Shown piece by piece: positions 7,802-15,122 of a stretch of 50,907 nucleotides of DNA. Positions within the stretch are counted from its first letter, which is position 1; the number at the start of each line of letters is the position of its first letter. The notes beneath the pieces are model-generated. The model worked only from the letters and a program-made list of their open reading frames with translations, was not told the origin of the DNA and made no database searches. The position numbers and the translations under genes were made by a program. The stretch comes from Nitrospirales bacterium (GTDB taxonomy: Bacteria; Nitrospirota; Nitrospiria; Nitrospirales; UBA8639). The DNA lies in contig JAJDBQ010000061.1 of NCBI GenBank assembly GCA_029261255.1, forward strand, positions 1 to 50,907, read 5' to 3'.

Positions 7802-8926
7802 TCAATTGAGTAATTTCTCGTATATACGATACGTTTTATATGGTTCAGCTCCCAATGACTCAAGAACATGCCGCATACGTTTATTGTCTTCTAAAATCCA
7901 AGAGAGTTCGACCTGCTCAATCCCTTTTCGCAAGCCGGCTTGTCTGACAGCTTCAATCATTCCGTACGCCATCAACGCCCCCATCGGACTCGACTGAAAC
8001 CGCCGGCTGACCCCCATTAACAACACACGTCCTGTTTTAGGATAGGCCACCTTCAAGCGCCACAGAATCTTGAGCCAACCCAACGGCCACAATCGACCTT
8101 GAAGATCATGAATCACCTCATGCAGATTAGGAAACGCCACGAGCATGGCACATGGGACGCCATCAATTTCGGCTATTTGCACAAAATCATCTTCCAGCAA
8201 TAACTTCATTTGCTGGCCCAATTCAGCCAATTCGGCGTCAGTGATTGGCAAAAACCCCCAATTCTCTGACCACGCTTCCTCATAAATTTCCTTAATAATG
8301 GCTAACTCTTCCCGCAAATGTTTTCTCCGTAACGGACGGATCTGAACAGATTTTTTCGCTTTACTTAAAAATCTGGCTACCCCGGAAGGGAGAGGGAAAT
8401 GTATCCCAAGGCGATAGGCCAGCATATCCTGAGCTCGTTGATACCCATTGGCTTCGACCTGATGCGGATAATAAGGTCGTGCATGCCCCATCATCACCAT
8501 CGGAGGATTCTCATCCCCCGCAATTAATAACCCACATTCCTGGTTAATCGACAAATTGAAAGGCCCTTGTACCGTTGTCATCCCCTCCCCTCGAAGCCAT
8601 CCTTCTGCTGCCTCAAACAAAGCTTGAAAGACTTCAGGTGAATCTTCTGCTTCCAAGGAACCAAAAAACCCTGTACGAGAGTCATAACGTGAGAGATGTA
8701 ATTCATCGATTTGAGCACTGATCCGTCCCACGGGCGTGGAACCTCGATAGGCCAGCCAACATTGCCAACGAGCATGTTCAAAATAAGGGTTTTTTTTGGA
8801 AAAAAAATGAAGCCGCTCTATCGACAGCGGTGGGACCCATGCAGGATCTGATTGATACAGTCCAGCGGGAAAATGAACAAACTGTTTCAGACCGACCCGA
8901 TCCTTGACCGATTCAACCCGAATCAA
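7802..8926 (-). CDS. bcerS: GNAT-type bacterial ceramide synthase candidate
   Basis: 374 aa, twice the usual single GNAT domain. The start MIRVESVKDRVGLKQFVHFP and the blocks YQSDPAWVPPLSIERLHFFS, PFNLSINQECGLL and GHARPYYPHQVEANGYQ are typical of the large GNAT-related family to which Caulobacter bCerS belongs. That enzyme N-acylates the sphingoid product of Spt with a fatty acyl-CoA. The C-terminal half (about 185-370) is a second GNAT-like lobe. The gene is 101 bases downstream of the membrane hydroxylase and on the opposite strand from spt, acp and FAAL, within 6 kb. Assignment rests on remembered family features plus the unusually complete context. Confidence 0.68.
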   Translation of the reverse strand: MIRVESVKDRVGLKQFVHFPAGLYQSDPAWVPPLSIERLHFFSKKNPYFEHARWQCWLAYRGSTPVGRISAQIDELHLSRYDSRTGFFGSLEAEDSPEVFQALFEAAEGWLRGEGMTTVQGPFNLSINQECGLLIAGDENPPMVMMGHARPYYPHQVEANGYQRAQDMLAYRLGIHFPLPSGVARFLSKAKKSVQIRPLRRKHLREELAIIKEIYEEAWSENWGFLPITDAELAELGQQMKLLLEDDFVQIAEIDGVPCAMLVAFPNLHEVIHDLQGRLWPLGWLKILWRLKVAYPKTGRVLLMGVSRRFQSSPMGALMAYGMIEAVRQAGLRKGIEQVELSWILEDNKRMRHVLESLGAEPYKTYRIYEKLLN

Positions 8927-9027
8927 AATGACTGGCTCCAGCCCGCACGTGACTGTCGTACATTCAACACGGACTGCTTATAGGATTTGAAAGAATAATA
9001 CGTGAGAAAACCAAGCACCATCGAGGC

Positions 9028-9762
9028 CTACGGCTTCTGATCAGATAATTCGGCGACCCAGGGATATTGCAATCGCTCTTCATTCTGGTAACCCAAGTTC
9101 GACACAGTTTCACTGGCCAGGACCTTCTCGCCACTTGAATACAAACTACCGAATATACGATCACAGATAAGGCTCGTGATACCAAAGTTCCCTCGTTCAT
9201 TGTGGAAATGATGCAACACGTGATGATGTTTAATCCTTCTTAAAAACTTACTCTTAGGGTTTACACGAAGATGCTGCATGCAATGGCACAGTTCATACAC
9301 CATGAAACACGCCAAACCAGCCGCAAAAGACAGGGGGACACCCGCCACGCCAGCAAGACTCAACCCAATCGGAAAGGTGGCCACGACAATAGTGGGAAGA
9401 GTTGTTGTCGCTGACCCAAAGAGCACGCTCAAATCATTAGGATCCTGATGGTGATCATAGTGAATTCGCTTCCACAAAGCCGCAGTCCAAGGCGATCGGT
9501 ACAGATAGCGTCCATGCAAAATAAATCGATGAACGGTATATTCGACGAATGGATAGGCCAACAAGGTCACCACCACACTTCCAATCAAACGAAATTCAGA
9601 AACTGGGGCATATGGATAAATTACAAATGCCAAACCAATACTGCACACTAATAAGGCAAAATATATCTGGATACTTGGGTATGTCACGTACGCCCACATC
9701 AGATCGCGAAAGACCATGCGATCCAGATGATATTTTTCTTGATACCACTGCTTCGTTACCAC
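9028..9762 (-). CDS. Fatty acid hydroxylase / sterol desaturase superfamily membrane enzyme
   Basis: 244 aa. Histidine boxes for a di-iron centre are visible: HRFILH, HYDHH, HCMQH and HHHVLHHFHNERGNFG. They lie between membrane segments (about 30-75 and 115-145). The family hydroxylates or desaturates membrane lipids, including sphinganine C4 and ceramide 2-hydroxylation in eukaryotes. Here it is first gene of a minus-strand run with the GNAT ceramide synthase and an NTP transferase, so a hydroxylated sphingoid base or N-acyl chain is the simplest prediction. A carotenoid or hopanoid substrate is less likely from context. Confidence 0.72.
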   Translation of the reverse strand: MVTKQWYQEKYHLDRMVFRDLMWAYVTYPSIQIYFALLVCSIGLAFVIYPYAPVSEFRLIGSVVVTLLAYPFVEYTVHRFILHGRYLYRSPWTAALWKRIHYDHHQDPNDLSVLFGSATTTLPTIVVATFPIGLSLAGVAGVPLSFAAGLACFMVYELCHCMQHLRVNPKSKFLRRIKHHHVLHHFHNERGNFGITSLICDRIFGSLYSSGEKVLASETVSNLGYQNEERLQYPWVAELSDQKP

Positions 9763-10100
9763 GCTAGAGCCACCATCCTTTTACCACTTGATTGCACGCC
9801 TCACCTTGTGCCGAACCCGATCAACAACCTATTCGCCGCTTAGAGAGATTATAGAAATCTCTTCAAGAAGCCACAAGAAGAGATGAAGAAAGACCGAGAT
9901 GTCTCACCCATTGCCTATGACACATGTTTTCACAATGACAAGAGCTCATCAAATGGTCATGTTGAGACAAGATTTTGGCATACAAGAGAACGTATAATTT
10001 GAACACATTTCAGAATTAATCGCACATGTTTTGAATGGACAAACAAGCTTCAGATTTTCTCATAGACACTTCAATGACGGTTTGGGTATAAACCATTCTG
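9763..10100. other. Divergent intergenic region with small dyads
   Basis: No gene is visible in 338 bases. At 9844-9862, AGAGATT and AATCTCT form a 19-base dyad with a 5-base centre, a possible operator or stem. A perfect -10 box TATAAT sits at 9993-9998, facing the HIT gene about 100 bases downstream, but no good -35 box is found at normal spacing. The region drives the hydroxylase run leftwards and the HIT gene rightwards. Confidence 0.4.
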
Positions 10101-10535
10101 ATGAATACGACAATGAAAAAGTTTGAGTATCCAGAATCCTGCGTCAAAGAATTTCAACAGTGGGTTGTGCTGTTGCGACCTCAGCAGGTCACACTTGGTG
10201 CACTAATTTTGATTTGTCGAGAGGAGGCCACGGCATTTTCCAAGATTAGTCCTGCAGCTTTTGGGGAACTGCCCATGATTATTCGTGAAATTGAGACGAA
10301 TGTATCACGTATTTTTACTTACAGCAAGATCAATTATCTCATGTTAATGATGGTCGACCCAGAGGTGCACTTTCATGTCATTCCCCGATATGAGGCCCCA
10401 CAAACATATTATCAGCAGCAATTTCTTGACCAAGGATGGCCCGGTCCCCCAGATCTCAAAAATTCTAATGCCATATCACGAGAAGTCCATCATGAAATCT
10501 TGAGCCATCTCAAAAAGACTTGGGTCCCACTCTGA
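10101..10535 (+). CDS. HIT-family nucleotide hydrolase/transferase-like protein
   Basis: 144 aa, normal for HIT proteins. The signature near residue 95 is VHFHVIPRYE: the first two histidines of the HxHxHxx triad are present and the third position is changed, as in some FHIT/Ap4A-phosphorylase relatives. WPGPPDL further on resembles the tail of that group. HIT proteins split dinucleoside polyphosphates or nucleotide-alkyl phosphodiesters. Cleaning up adenylate by-products of the fatty acyl-AMP ligase next door would be fitting, but this is only inference. It is followed by a 198-base gap with its own sigma-54 promoter, so it is probably not cotranscribed with the ligase. Confidence 0.65.
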   Translation: MNTTMKKFEYPESCVKEFQQWVVLLRPQQVTLGALILICREEATAFSKISPAAFGELPMIIREIETNVSRIFTYSKINYLMLMMVDPEVHFHVIPRYEAPQTYYQQQFLDQGWPGPPDLKNSNAISREVHHEILSHLKKTWVPL

Positions 10536-10685
10536 GTGACAATAACCGAAAATGACATAATTCTATAGATTTCTTGTTGCCAAATAGACTCATTCAGTGA
10601 TTATTTTGCGACACAGTTCAAAAGAATATCAGCGATTTTATTTCTAGAAGTCCTTTGTTTATGTTGATTATTCAAAGAATTTCAG

Positions 10686-10701
10686 TGGCACGACATTTGC
10701 T
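10686..10701 (+). promoter_or_regulatory. Sigma-54 (RpoN) -24/-12 promoter for the ceramide operon
   Basis: TGGCACG (10686-10692), four bases, then TTGCT (10697-10701) matches the sigma-54 consensus TGGCACG-N4-TTGCW at every fixed base, with correct GG to GC spacing. The predicted start is about 12 bases downstream, near 10712, leaving a leader of about 22-34 bases before the FAAL start. I saw no other comparably good match upstream of genes in the window. Sigma-54 transcription needs an enhancer-binding activator, so this operon would be conditionally switched on. Confidence 0.72.
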
Positions 10702-10733
10702 TATTCATTATTGACCTTTACTGTCATACGTAT

Positions 10734-12536
10734 GTGAGTATCAATATGCCTAGCACAAACACTCAAAAAACAAATATCACGGCAACGCCAACACAACCTG
10801 CGATTAACCTTCGCCCAGGCAATTTTTCTACGCTTTCTGAAGCATTAGATTATGCTGCATGTGGTAATACTGGAAGTAACTTCTATTCAGGCCGAGGGCA
10901 CTTAACACACGTCCTTCCTTATGCGGAATTGCAATCTCAATCAAAAAACCTAGCAAAAAGACTTAATGGGTTAGGCTTGCAGCGTGGATCTCGGATCGCA
11001 TTGGTTGCGGATACCACACCTGACTTTCTTCGGTTCTTTTTTGCATGTCAGTATGCTGGGCTTATTCCTGTACCCCTCCCAATATCTATTCATTTAGGCG
11101 GGCATGAGGTTTACGTCAAACAGCTGGCTCGATTGCTTGAGAGTTGCCAAGCCTCGATCGCGATGGCCCCAGAAGGGTTTGTCCCGTTTTTAGAGGAAGC
11201 TGCAACTGAATTGAATCTTCAACTCATTGGTGGCCCTGAGACCTTTGCGTCGCTAGAAGAAAGTCAAATACCTCTTCAGCCTCTCGAGTCCCATGAACTG
11301 GCCTATATCCAGTACACTTCTGGCAGTACTCGATGGCCAAGAGGCGTTGAAGTCACCCAATCTGCGGTGATGACAAATCTAGCGGGAATCATTCAGCATG
11401 GCCTGAAAGTTCAAACCGGAGATCGTTGCGTCTCGTGGTTACCCTTTTATCATGACATGGGCTTGGTTGGTTTTGTCCTTGGGCCTATGGCGTCACAACT
11501 CTCGGTTGATTATCTCAGCACGAGAGATTTTGCGATGCGGCCACGGCAATGGCTCAAACTGATGACCAACAGCAAAGCGACGATTTCTTTTAGCCCGTCC
11601 TTTGGCTATGAATTGTGCGTCCGACGCTTGCGTGAAGATTCTTCAAGTGAGTCATATGATCTCAGTGCATGGCGTATTGCAGGAGTAGGCGCTGAAACAA
11701 TTCGAGCCGATAGTTTGGGGAGATTTGCCAAGGCACTAGAGCCCTCAGGATTTAATCAACAAGCATTCCTCGCTTGTTACGGAATGGCAGAATGTTCTTT
11801 GGCTATTAGCTTTGCTCCACTACATTCTGGCATTAGCGTAGATCTCGTGGATGCTGATGAATTATCCAATAATCGACTAGCCTCACCGATTTCTTCCAGC
11901 GTGATTGGCGACGAAGAGGCTCGTGTGAGCAAATTCGTGAACTGTGGAGTGCCTCTTCCAGGCTATGAAGTAGAAATACGTGATGATATGGGCATCGCCT
12001 TATCTGATAGGGAAAGTGGGACGATATATGTCCGCGGAGCTAGCACTATGACAGGGTATTTCAACGACCCGGTCTTAACGCAAGAGGCTCTGTCTGAAGA
12101 TGGATGGCTCAACACCGGAGATATTGGCTATTGGATTGATGGGAGCCTCGTGATCATTGGCCGCTCAAAAGATATGATTATCATCAATGGTCGGAATATT
12201 TGGCCTCAGGATCTGGAATACGTCGCAGAGCAGCAACCAGAGGTGCGGCCTGGCGACTCTTCCGCTTTTTCTGTATCTGGACCAGATGGGGATGAAGTTG
12301 CCATCATGGTTGTACAATGTCGGGAAACAAATTCTGAAAAACGAGACGACCTGATTCATCGCTTAGGCTCACGAATCCAAAAAGAACTTTCAATTCCTAG
12401 CTATATTGAGCTTATCCCACCGAGGACTCTACCTCGAACCTCTTCGGGTAAATTATCACGATCACGCGCGAAGTCTGACTTCCTCAAGCGCGTGGAGTGG
12501 GAAACCCTAGCACCAGCACTGTCTCTTTCAGCATAA
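10734..12536 (+). CDS. Fatty acyl-AMP ligase (FAAL), acyl-ACP loading enzyme for sphingolipid synthesis
   Basis: 600 aa ANL-superfamily enzyme. The phosphate-binding loop TSGSTRWPRGVEVT is near residue 195, and SWLPFYHDMGLVG is the block typical of FAALs and long-chain acyl-ACP ligases. YGMAEC, the hinge and GRSKDMIIINGRNIWPQDLE follow, with C-terminal RTSSGKLSR carrying the catalytic Lys. It would make acyl-AMP and pass the chain to the ACP encoded 1 kb downstream; Caulobacter has the same pairing in its ceramide locus. GTG 10734 or ATG 10746 are both possible starts; neither has a clear RBS. It is the first gene of the run FAAL-reductase-ACP-Spt. Confidence 0.85.
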   Translation: MSINMPSTNTQKTNITATPTQPAINLRPGNFSTLSEALDYAACGNTGSNFYSGRGHLTHVLPYAELQSQSKNLAKRLNGLGLQRGSRIALVADTTPDFLRFFFACQYAGLIPVPLPISIHLGGHEVYVKQLARLLESCQASIAMAPEGFVPFLEEAATELNLQLIGGPETFASLEESQIPLQPLESHELAYIQYTSGSTRWPRGVEVTQSAVMTNLAGIIQHGLKVQTGDRCVSWLPFYHDMGLVGFVLGPMASQLSVDYLSTRDFAMRPRQWLKLMTNSKATISFSPSFGYELCVRRLREDSSSESYDLSAWRIAGVGAETIRADSLGRFAKALEPSGFNQQAFLACYGMAECSLAISFAPLHSGISVDLVDADELSNNRLASPISSSVIGDEEARVSKFVNCGVPLPGYEVEIRDDMGIALSDRESGTIYVRGASTMTGYFNDPVLTQEALSEDGWLNTGDIGYWIDGSLVIIGRSKDMIIINGRNIWPQDLEYVAEQQPEVRPGDSSAFSVSGPDGDEVAIMVVQCRETNSEKRDDLIHRLGSRIQKELSIPSYIELIPPRTLPRTSSGKLSRSRAKSDFLKRVEWETLAPALSLSA

Positions 12537-12588
12537 CTTGCCAGGATAGATCTGCCGAAACTGGCTCCGTCCTTGTTGCCTGTTTCTT

Positions 12589-13530
12589 ATGCCAACTATT
12601 GCCCTTACTGGAGCGTCAGGCTTTATCGGTCAAGCGATTGCCAACCGGTTTTGCAAAGCAGGGCTCAAGGTACGAGGGTTGGTTCGGACTTCGAGAAAAA
12701 TTCCTCCATTCGAACATCCTAATTTTACGCGGATTGAAGGTAGTCTCGATAAAATCGAGAGTCTTCATCAACTTCTCGAAGGTTGCACTGGCCTTGTCCA
12801 TAGCGCAGGGACGATTCGTGGATTAAAGAAAAACGATTTTTGGCCCACTAACGTTCAAGGCATCGACAATCTTCTTCACGTGTGCCTCGCTCAATCGCAC
12901 CCTCCTCGAATTGTCCATCTCTCCTCCCTTGCCGCAAGAGAACCTTCCCTCTCTCCCTACGCCTGGAGCAAGCGCGAAGGCGAACTCCTGATTGAACGAA
13001 ATGCAGGCCCACTCCATTGGACCATTATTCGTCCACCTGCTGTATATGGGCCAAATGATAAGGCACTCCTTCCTCTTTTTAAATTGGGAAAAAAAGGCAT
13101 TGGCTTGCGACTGGGATCTCCAGCCAGTAAATTTTCACTGATCCATGTGCATGACTTAACTGATGTCATTTTGCGTAGTCTCGAAGTAGACGGAATTCAT
13201 TCAGCTACATTTGAGGTTGATGATGGCTTTCTGAATGGGTATTCCTGGGAATCGGTCTTTCGGGTCATCAACCCTCATATGAAAATACACCTAGCTGTTC
13301 CAGGAAAATTTTTATGGTTCATGGGGAAGAGCAATGAAATACTCTCGCGCGTATTCCGCTATTCTCCTCTTTTTACGACCGGCAAAGTCGCTGAACTCAC
13401 TCATACCAATTGGGTCTGCAACTCTTCGGATGTTCGCCAGAAACTCGGGTGGACTCCGCAAATTCCCTTAGAAGAAGGCTTGCGCCATCTCTTTGCATCG
13501 GATAGTCTCATGGTAGCCAAGAAGAACTAG
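12589..13530 (+). CDS. cerR: NAD-dependent epimerase/dehydratase-type ceramide reductase candidate
   Basis: 313 aa extended short-chain dehydrogenase. GASGFIG at residues 8-14 is the dinucleotide-binding loop, HLSSLAARE leads to the catalytic pair Y124-A-W-S-K128, and PPAVYGPND follows. In Caulobacter a protein of this family lies between spt/acp and the acyl-ACP ligase and reduces the 3-keto group of the oxidised ceramide. The gene order here (FAAL, reductase, ACP, Spt) is the same set. It starts 52 bases after FAAL. An epimerase for a sugar cannot be excluded, but the position makes the lipid role more likely. Confidence 0.75.
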   Translation: MPTIALTGASGFIGQAIANRFCKAGLKVRGLVRTSRKIPPFEHPNFTRIEGSLDKIESLHQLLEGCTGLVHSAGTIRGLKKNDFWPTNVQGIDNLLHVCLAQSHPPRIVHLSSLAAREPSLSPYAWSKREGELLIERNAGPLHWTIIRPPAVYGPNDKALLPLFKLGKKGIGLRLGSPASKFSLIHVHDLTDVILRSLEVDGIHSATFEVDDGFLNGYSWESVFRVINPHMKIHLAVPGKFLWFMGKSNEILSRVFRYSPLFTTGKVAELTHTNWVCNSSDVRQKLGWTPQIPLEEGLRHLFASDSLMVAKKN

Positions 13531-13579
13531 GTTCTACCCGGTTGGATTCCATCTCAACACCTGTACAGTTGCAACAATC

Positions 13580-13825
13580 ATGATGACCTATGCTGAAATA
13601 TTGCCACAGCTTGTCGAAACATTGAAGCCCTATGCCAAAAAAGTTGGGCACCCAAAAGAAACCACTGATCTCGTATCGGAACTTGGACTCGATTCACTTC
13701 AAGTCATGCAGGTACTGCTCAAAATCGAAGACCAGTTTGATATCTCCATTCCTTTGAATAACTTGCCCAATATCCGCACCGTCAAAGATTTAGGGCAGGA
13801 AATTGAGCAGTTACTGAAAGCCTAA
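13580..13825 (+). CDS. Dedicated acyl carrier protein of the sphingolipid operon
   Basis: 81 aa acidic four-helix ACP. The phosphopantetheine site is Ser39 in ELGLDSLQVM, with helix III sequence IPLNNLPNIRTVKDL. It ends 2 bases before spt, the tightest spacing in the operon, indicating matched production of both proteins. The expected role is to hold the acyl chain made by the FAAL and present it to serine palmitoyltransferase. Fatty-acid-synthase AcpP usually has a longer DSLDTVELVM-like helix II start, so this looks specialised. Confidence 0.85.
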   Translation: MMTYAEILPQLVETLKPYAKKVGHPKETTDLVSELGLDSLQVMQVLLKIEDQFDISIPLNNLPNIRTVKDLGQEIEQLLKA

Positions 13826-13827
13826 CG

Positions 13828-15036
13828 ATGTCTTTATTTGAAAAATTTCATTCGATTCAACAGGCCCGTGAAGAAATATTGAAAAGTGGCATCAATCCCT
13901 TTCATCTCACCATTGAAAAAATCAATTCTGCCACTGAAGGCGTCATTAACGGACGCGCGACTATTCTCGTTGGCACCAATAACTATTTGGGCTTGACGTT
14001 TCATCCAGACTGCATCCAAGCCGGGCAAGAAGCTTTGGCACATGAAGGCACTGGCACGACTGGTTCGAGAATGGCAAATGGTTCATTTTCGAGTCACAGT
14101 GACCTTGAGCGCGCGATCGAAGACTTTTACGGCATGCCCCATGCCATCGTCTTTTCAACCGGCTATCAAGCCAATCTCGGCGTACTCTCCGCCTTAGCAG
14201 GACCGGGTGATACGCTTTTAATTGATGGAGATTCACATGCCAGCATTTATGATGGGTGCCGGCTAGGAGGCGCTGAGGTTCTTCGATTTAAACACAACGA
14301 TGTCACTGATTTGGATAAAAAGCTCCGACGATTAGGAGATCGAAGTCGTCGAACGCTCATCATCGTTGAAGGTATCTATAGTATGTTAGGCGATCGAGCC
14401 CCTCTGAAAGAAATTGTTGCTGTCAAGCAACAATACGGAGCCACACTCGTTGTTGACGAAGCCCATTCTCTAGGAGTTCTTGGGAAACAAGGGCGAGGCC
14501 TCGCTGAGGAAGCCGACGTCGAAGACGGTGTCGATTGCATCGTTGGCACGTTTAGCAAAAGTTTAGGATCGACCGGAGGATTCGGTGTCAGCATTCATCC
14601 TGAATTTGAATTAATTCGCTATACAAGCCGCCCCTATATTTTCACAGCATCTCCTTGTCCATCAGTCGTCGCCTCAACCAAGGTGGCGCTACGAATTATG
14701 CGCGAAACGCCTCAACTCCGCCAACAATTATGGGAGAACGCCCAAACACTCTATGATGGATTAGAAAAAATTGGCTATACGTTGGGAGCCGAGGTGGGAC
14801 CGGTAATTGCGGCCATGATTCCAACGAAAGAACAGGCATTGGCCATGTGGCAAGGATTGCTAGAACAAGGGATATATGTGAACCTGATGATTCCACCTGC
14901 TACGCCGAATGGCGAAAGCCTCTTACGATGCAGCGTGAGTGCCGCCCATACTCCGAAACAACTCGAAACCATTATCCAAAGCTTTTCCAACGTCCATTCC
15001 TCGTTAAAGGAGCATGCTCCATCTCTCCAAACGTAG
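13828..15036 (+). CDS. spt: Serine palmitoyltransferase (alpha-oxoamine synthase)
   Basis: 402 aa, PLP-dependent alpha-oxoamine synthase. Visible blocks: GTNNYLGLTFHP, GTGTTGSRMANGS, FSTGYQANLGVL, VVDEAHSLGVLG (cofactor Asp and His) and GTFSKSLGSTGG, whose Lys at residue 244 binds PLP. The FSKSLGSTGG form and the missing biotin genes favour Spt over KBL or BioF. It condenses serine with an acyl thioester to give 3-ketosphinganine, the first committed step to ceramide. It directly follows its ACP. A BioF-type activity is the main alternative. Confidence 0.85.
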   Translation: MSLFEKFHSIQQAREEILKSGINPFHLTIEKINSATEGVINGRATILVGTNNYLGLTFHPDCIQAGQEALAHEGTGTTGSRMANGSFSSHSDLERAIEDFYGMPHAIVFSTGYQANLGVLSALAGPGDTLLIDGDSHASIYDGCRLGGAEVLRFKHNDVTDLDKKLRRLGDRSRRTLIIVEGIYSMLGDRAPLKEIVAVKQQYGATLVVDEAHSLGVLGKQGRGLAEEADVEDGVDCIVGTFSKSLGSTGGFGVSIHPEFELIRYTSRPYIFTASPCPSVVASTKVALRIMRETPQLRQQLWENAQTLYDGLEKIGYTLGAEVGPVIAAMIPTKEQALAMWQGLLEQGIYVNLMIPPATPNGESLLRCSVSAAHTPKQLETIIQSFSNVHSSLKEHAPSLQT

Positions 15037-15064
15037 AAGATGCCAGAACCATGCGAACATGGTA

Positions 15065-15081
15065 ATCAAGGCAACCTTGAT
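15065..15081. other. Small hairpin between spt and the GT-ELM1 gene
   Basis: ATCAAGG and CCTTGAT pair around CAA. No T-run follows on either strand, so it is not a convincing terminator, and transcription from the sigma-54 promoter may continue into the next gene, which has its own RBS AGGAGG near 15107-15114. Confidence 0.3.
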
Positions 15082-15122
15082 CCTCTAAGATTCGAGCGTC
15101 TTCTTCAGGAGGGCGGCTTTTT

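Noticed and set aside
9771-9820. Possible sigma-54 site upstream of the hydroxylase gene (minus strand)
   Set aside because: CGGCAC is present but there is no TTGC at the needed distance.
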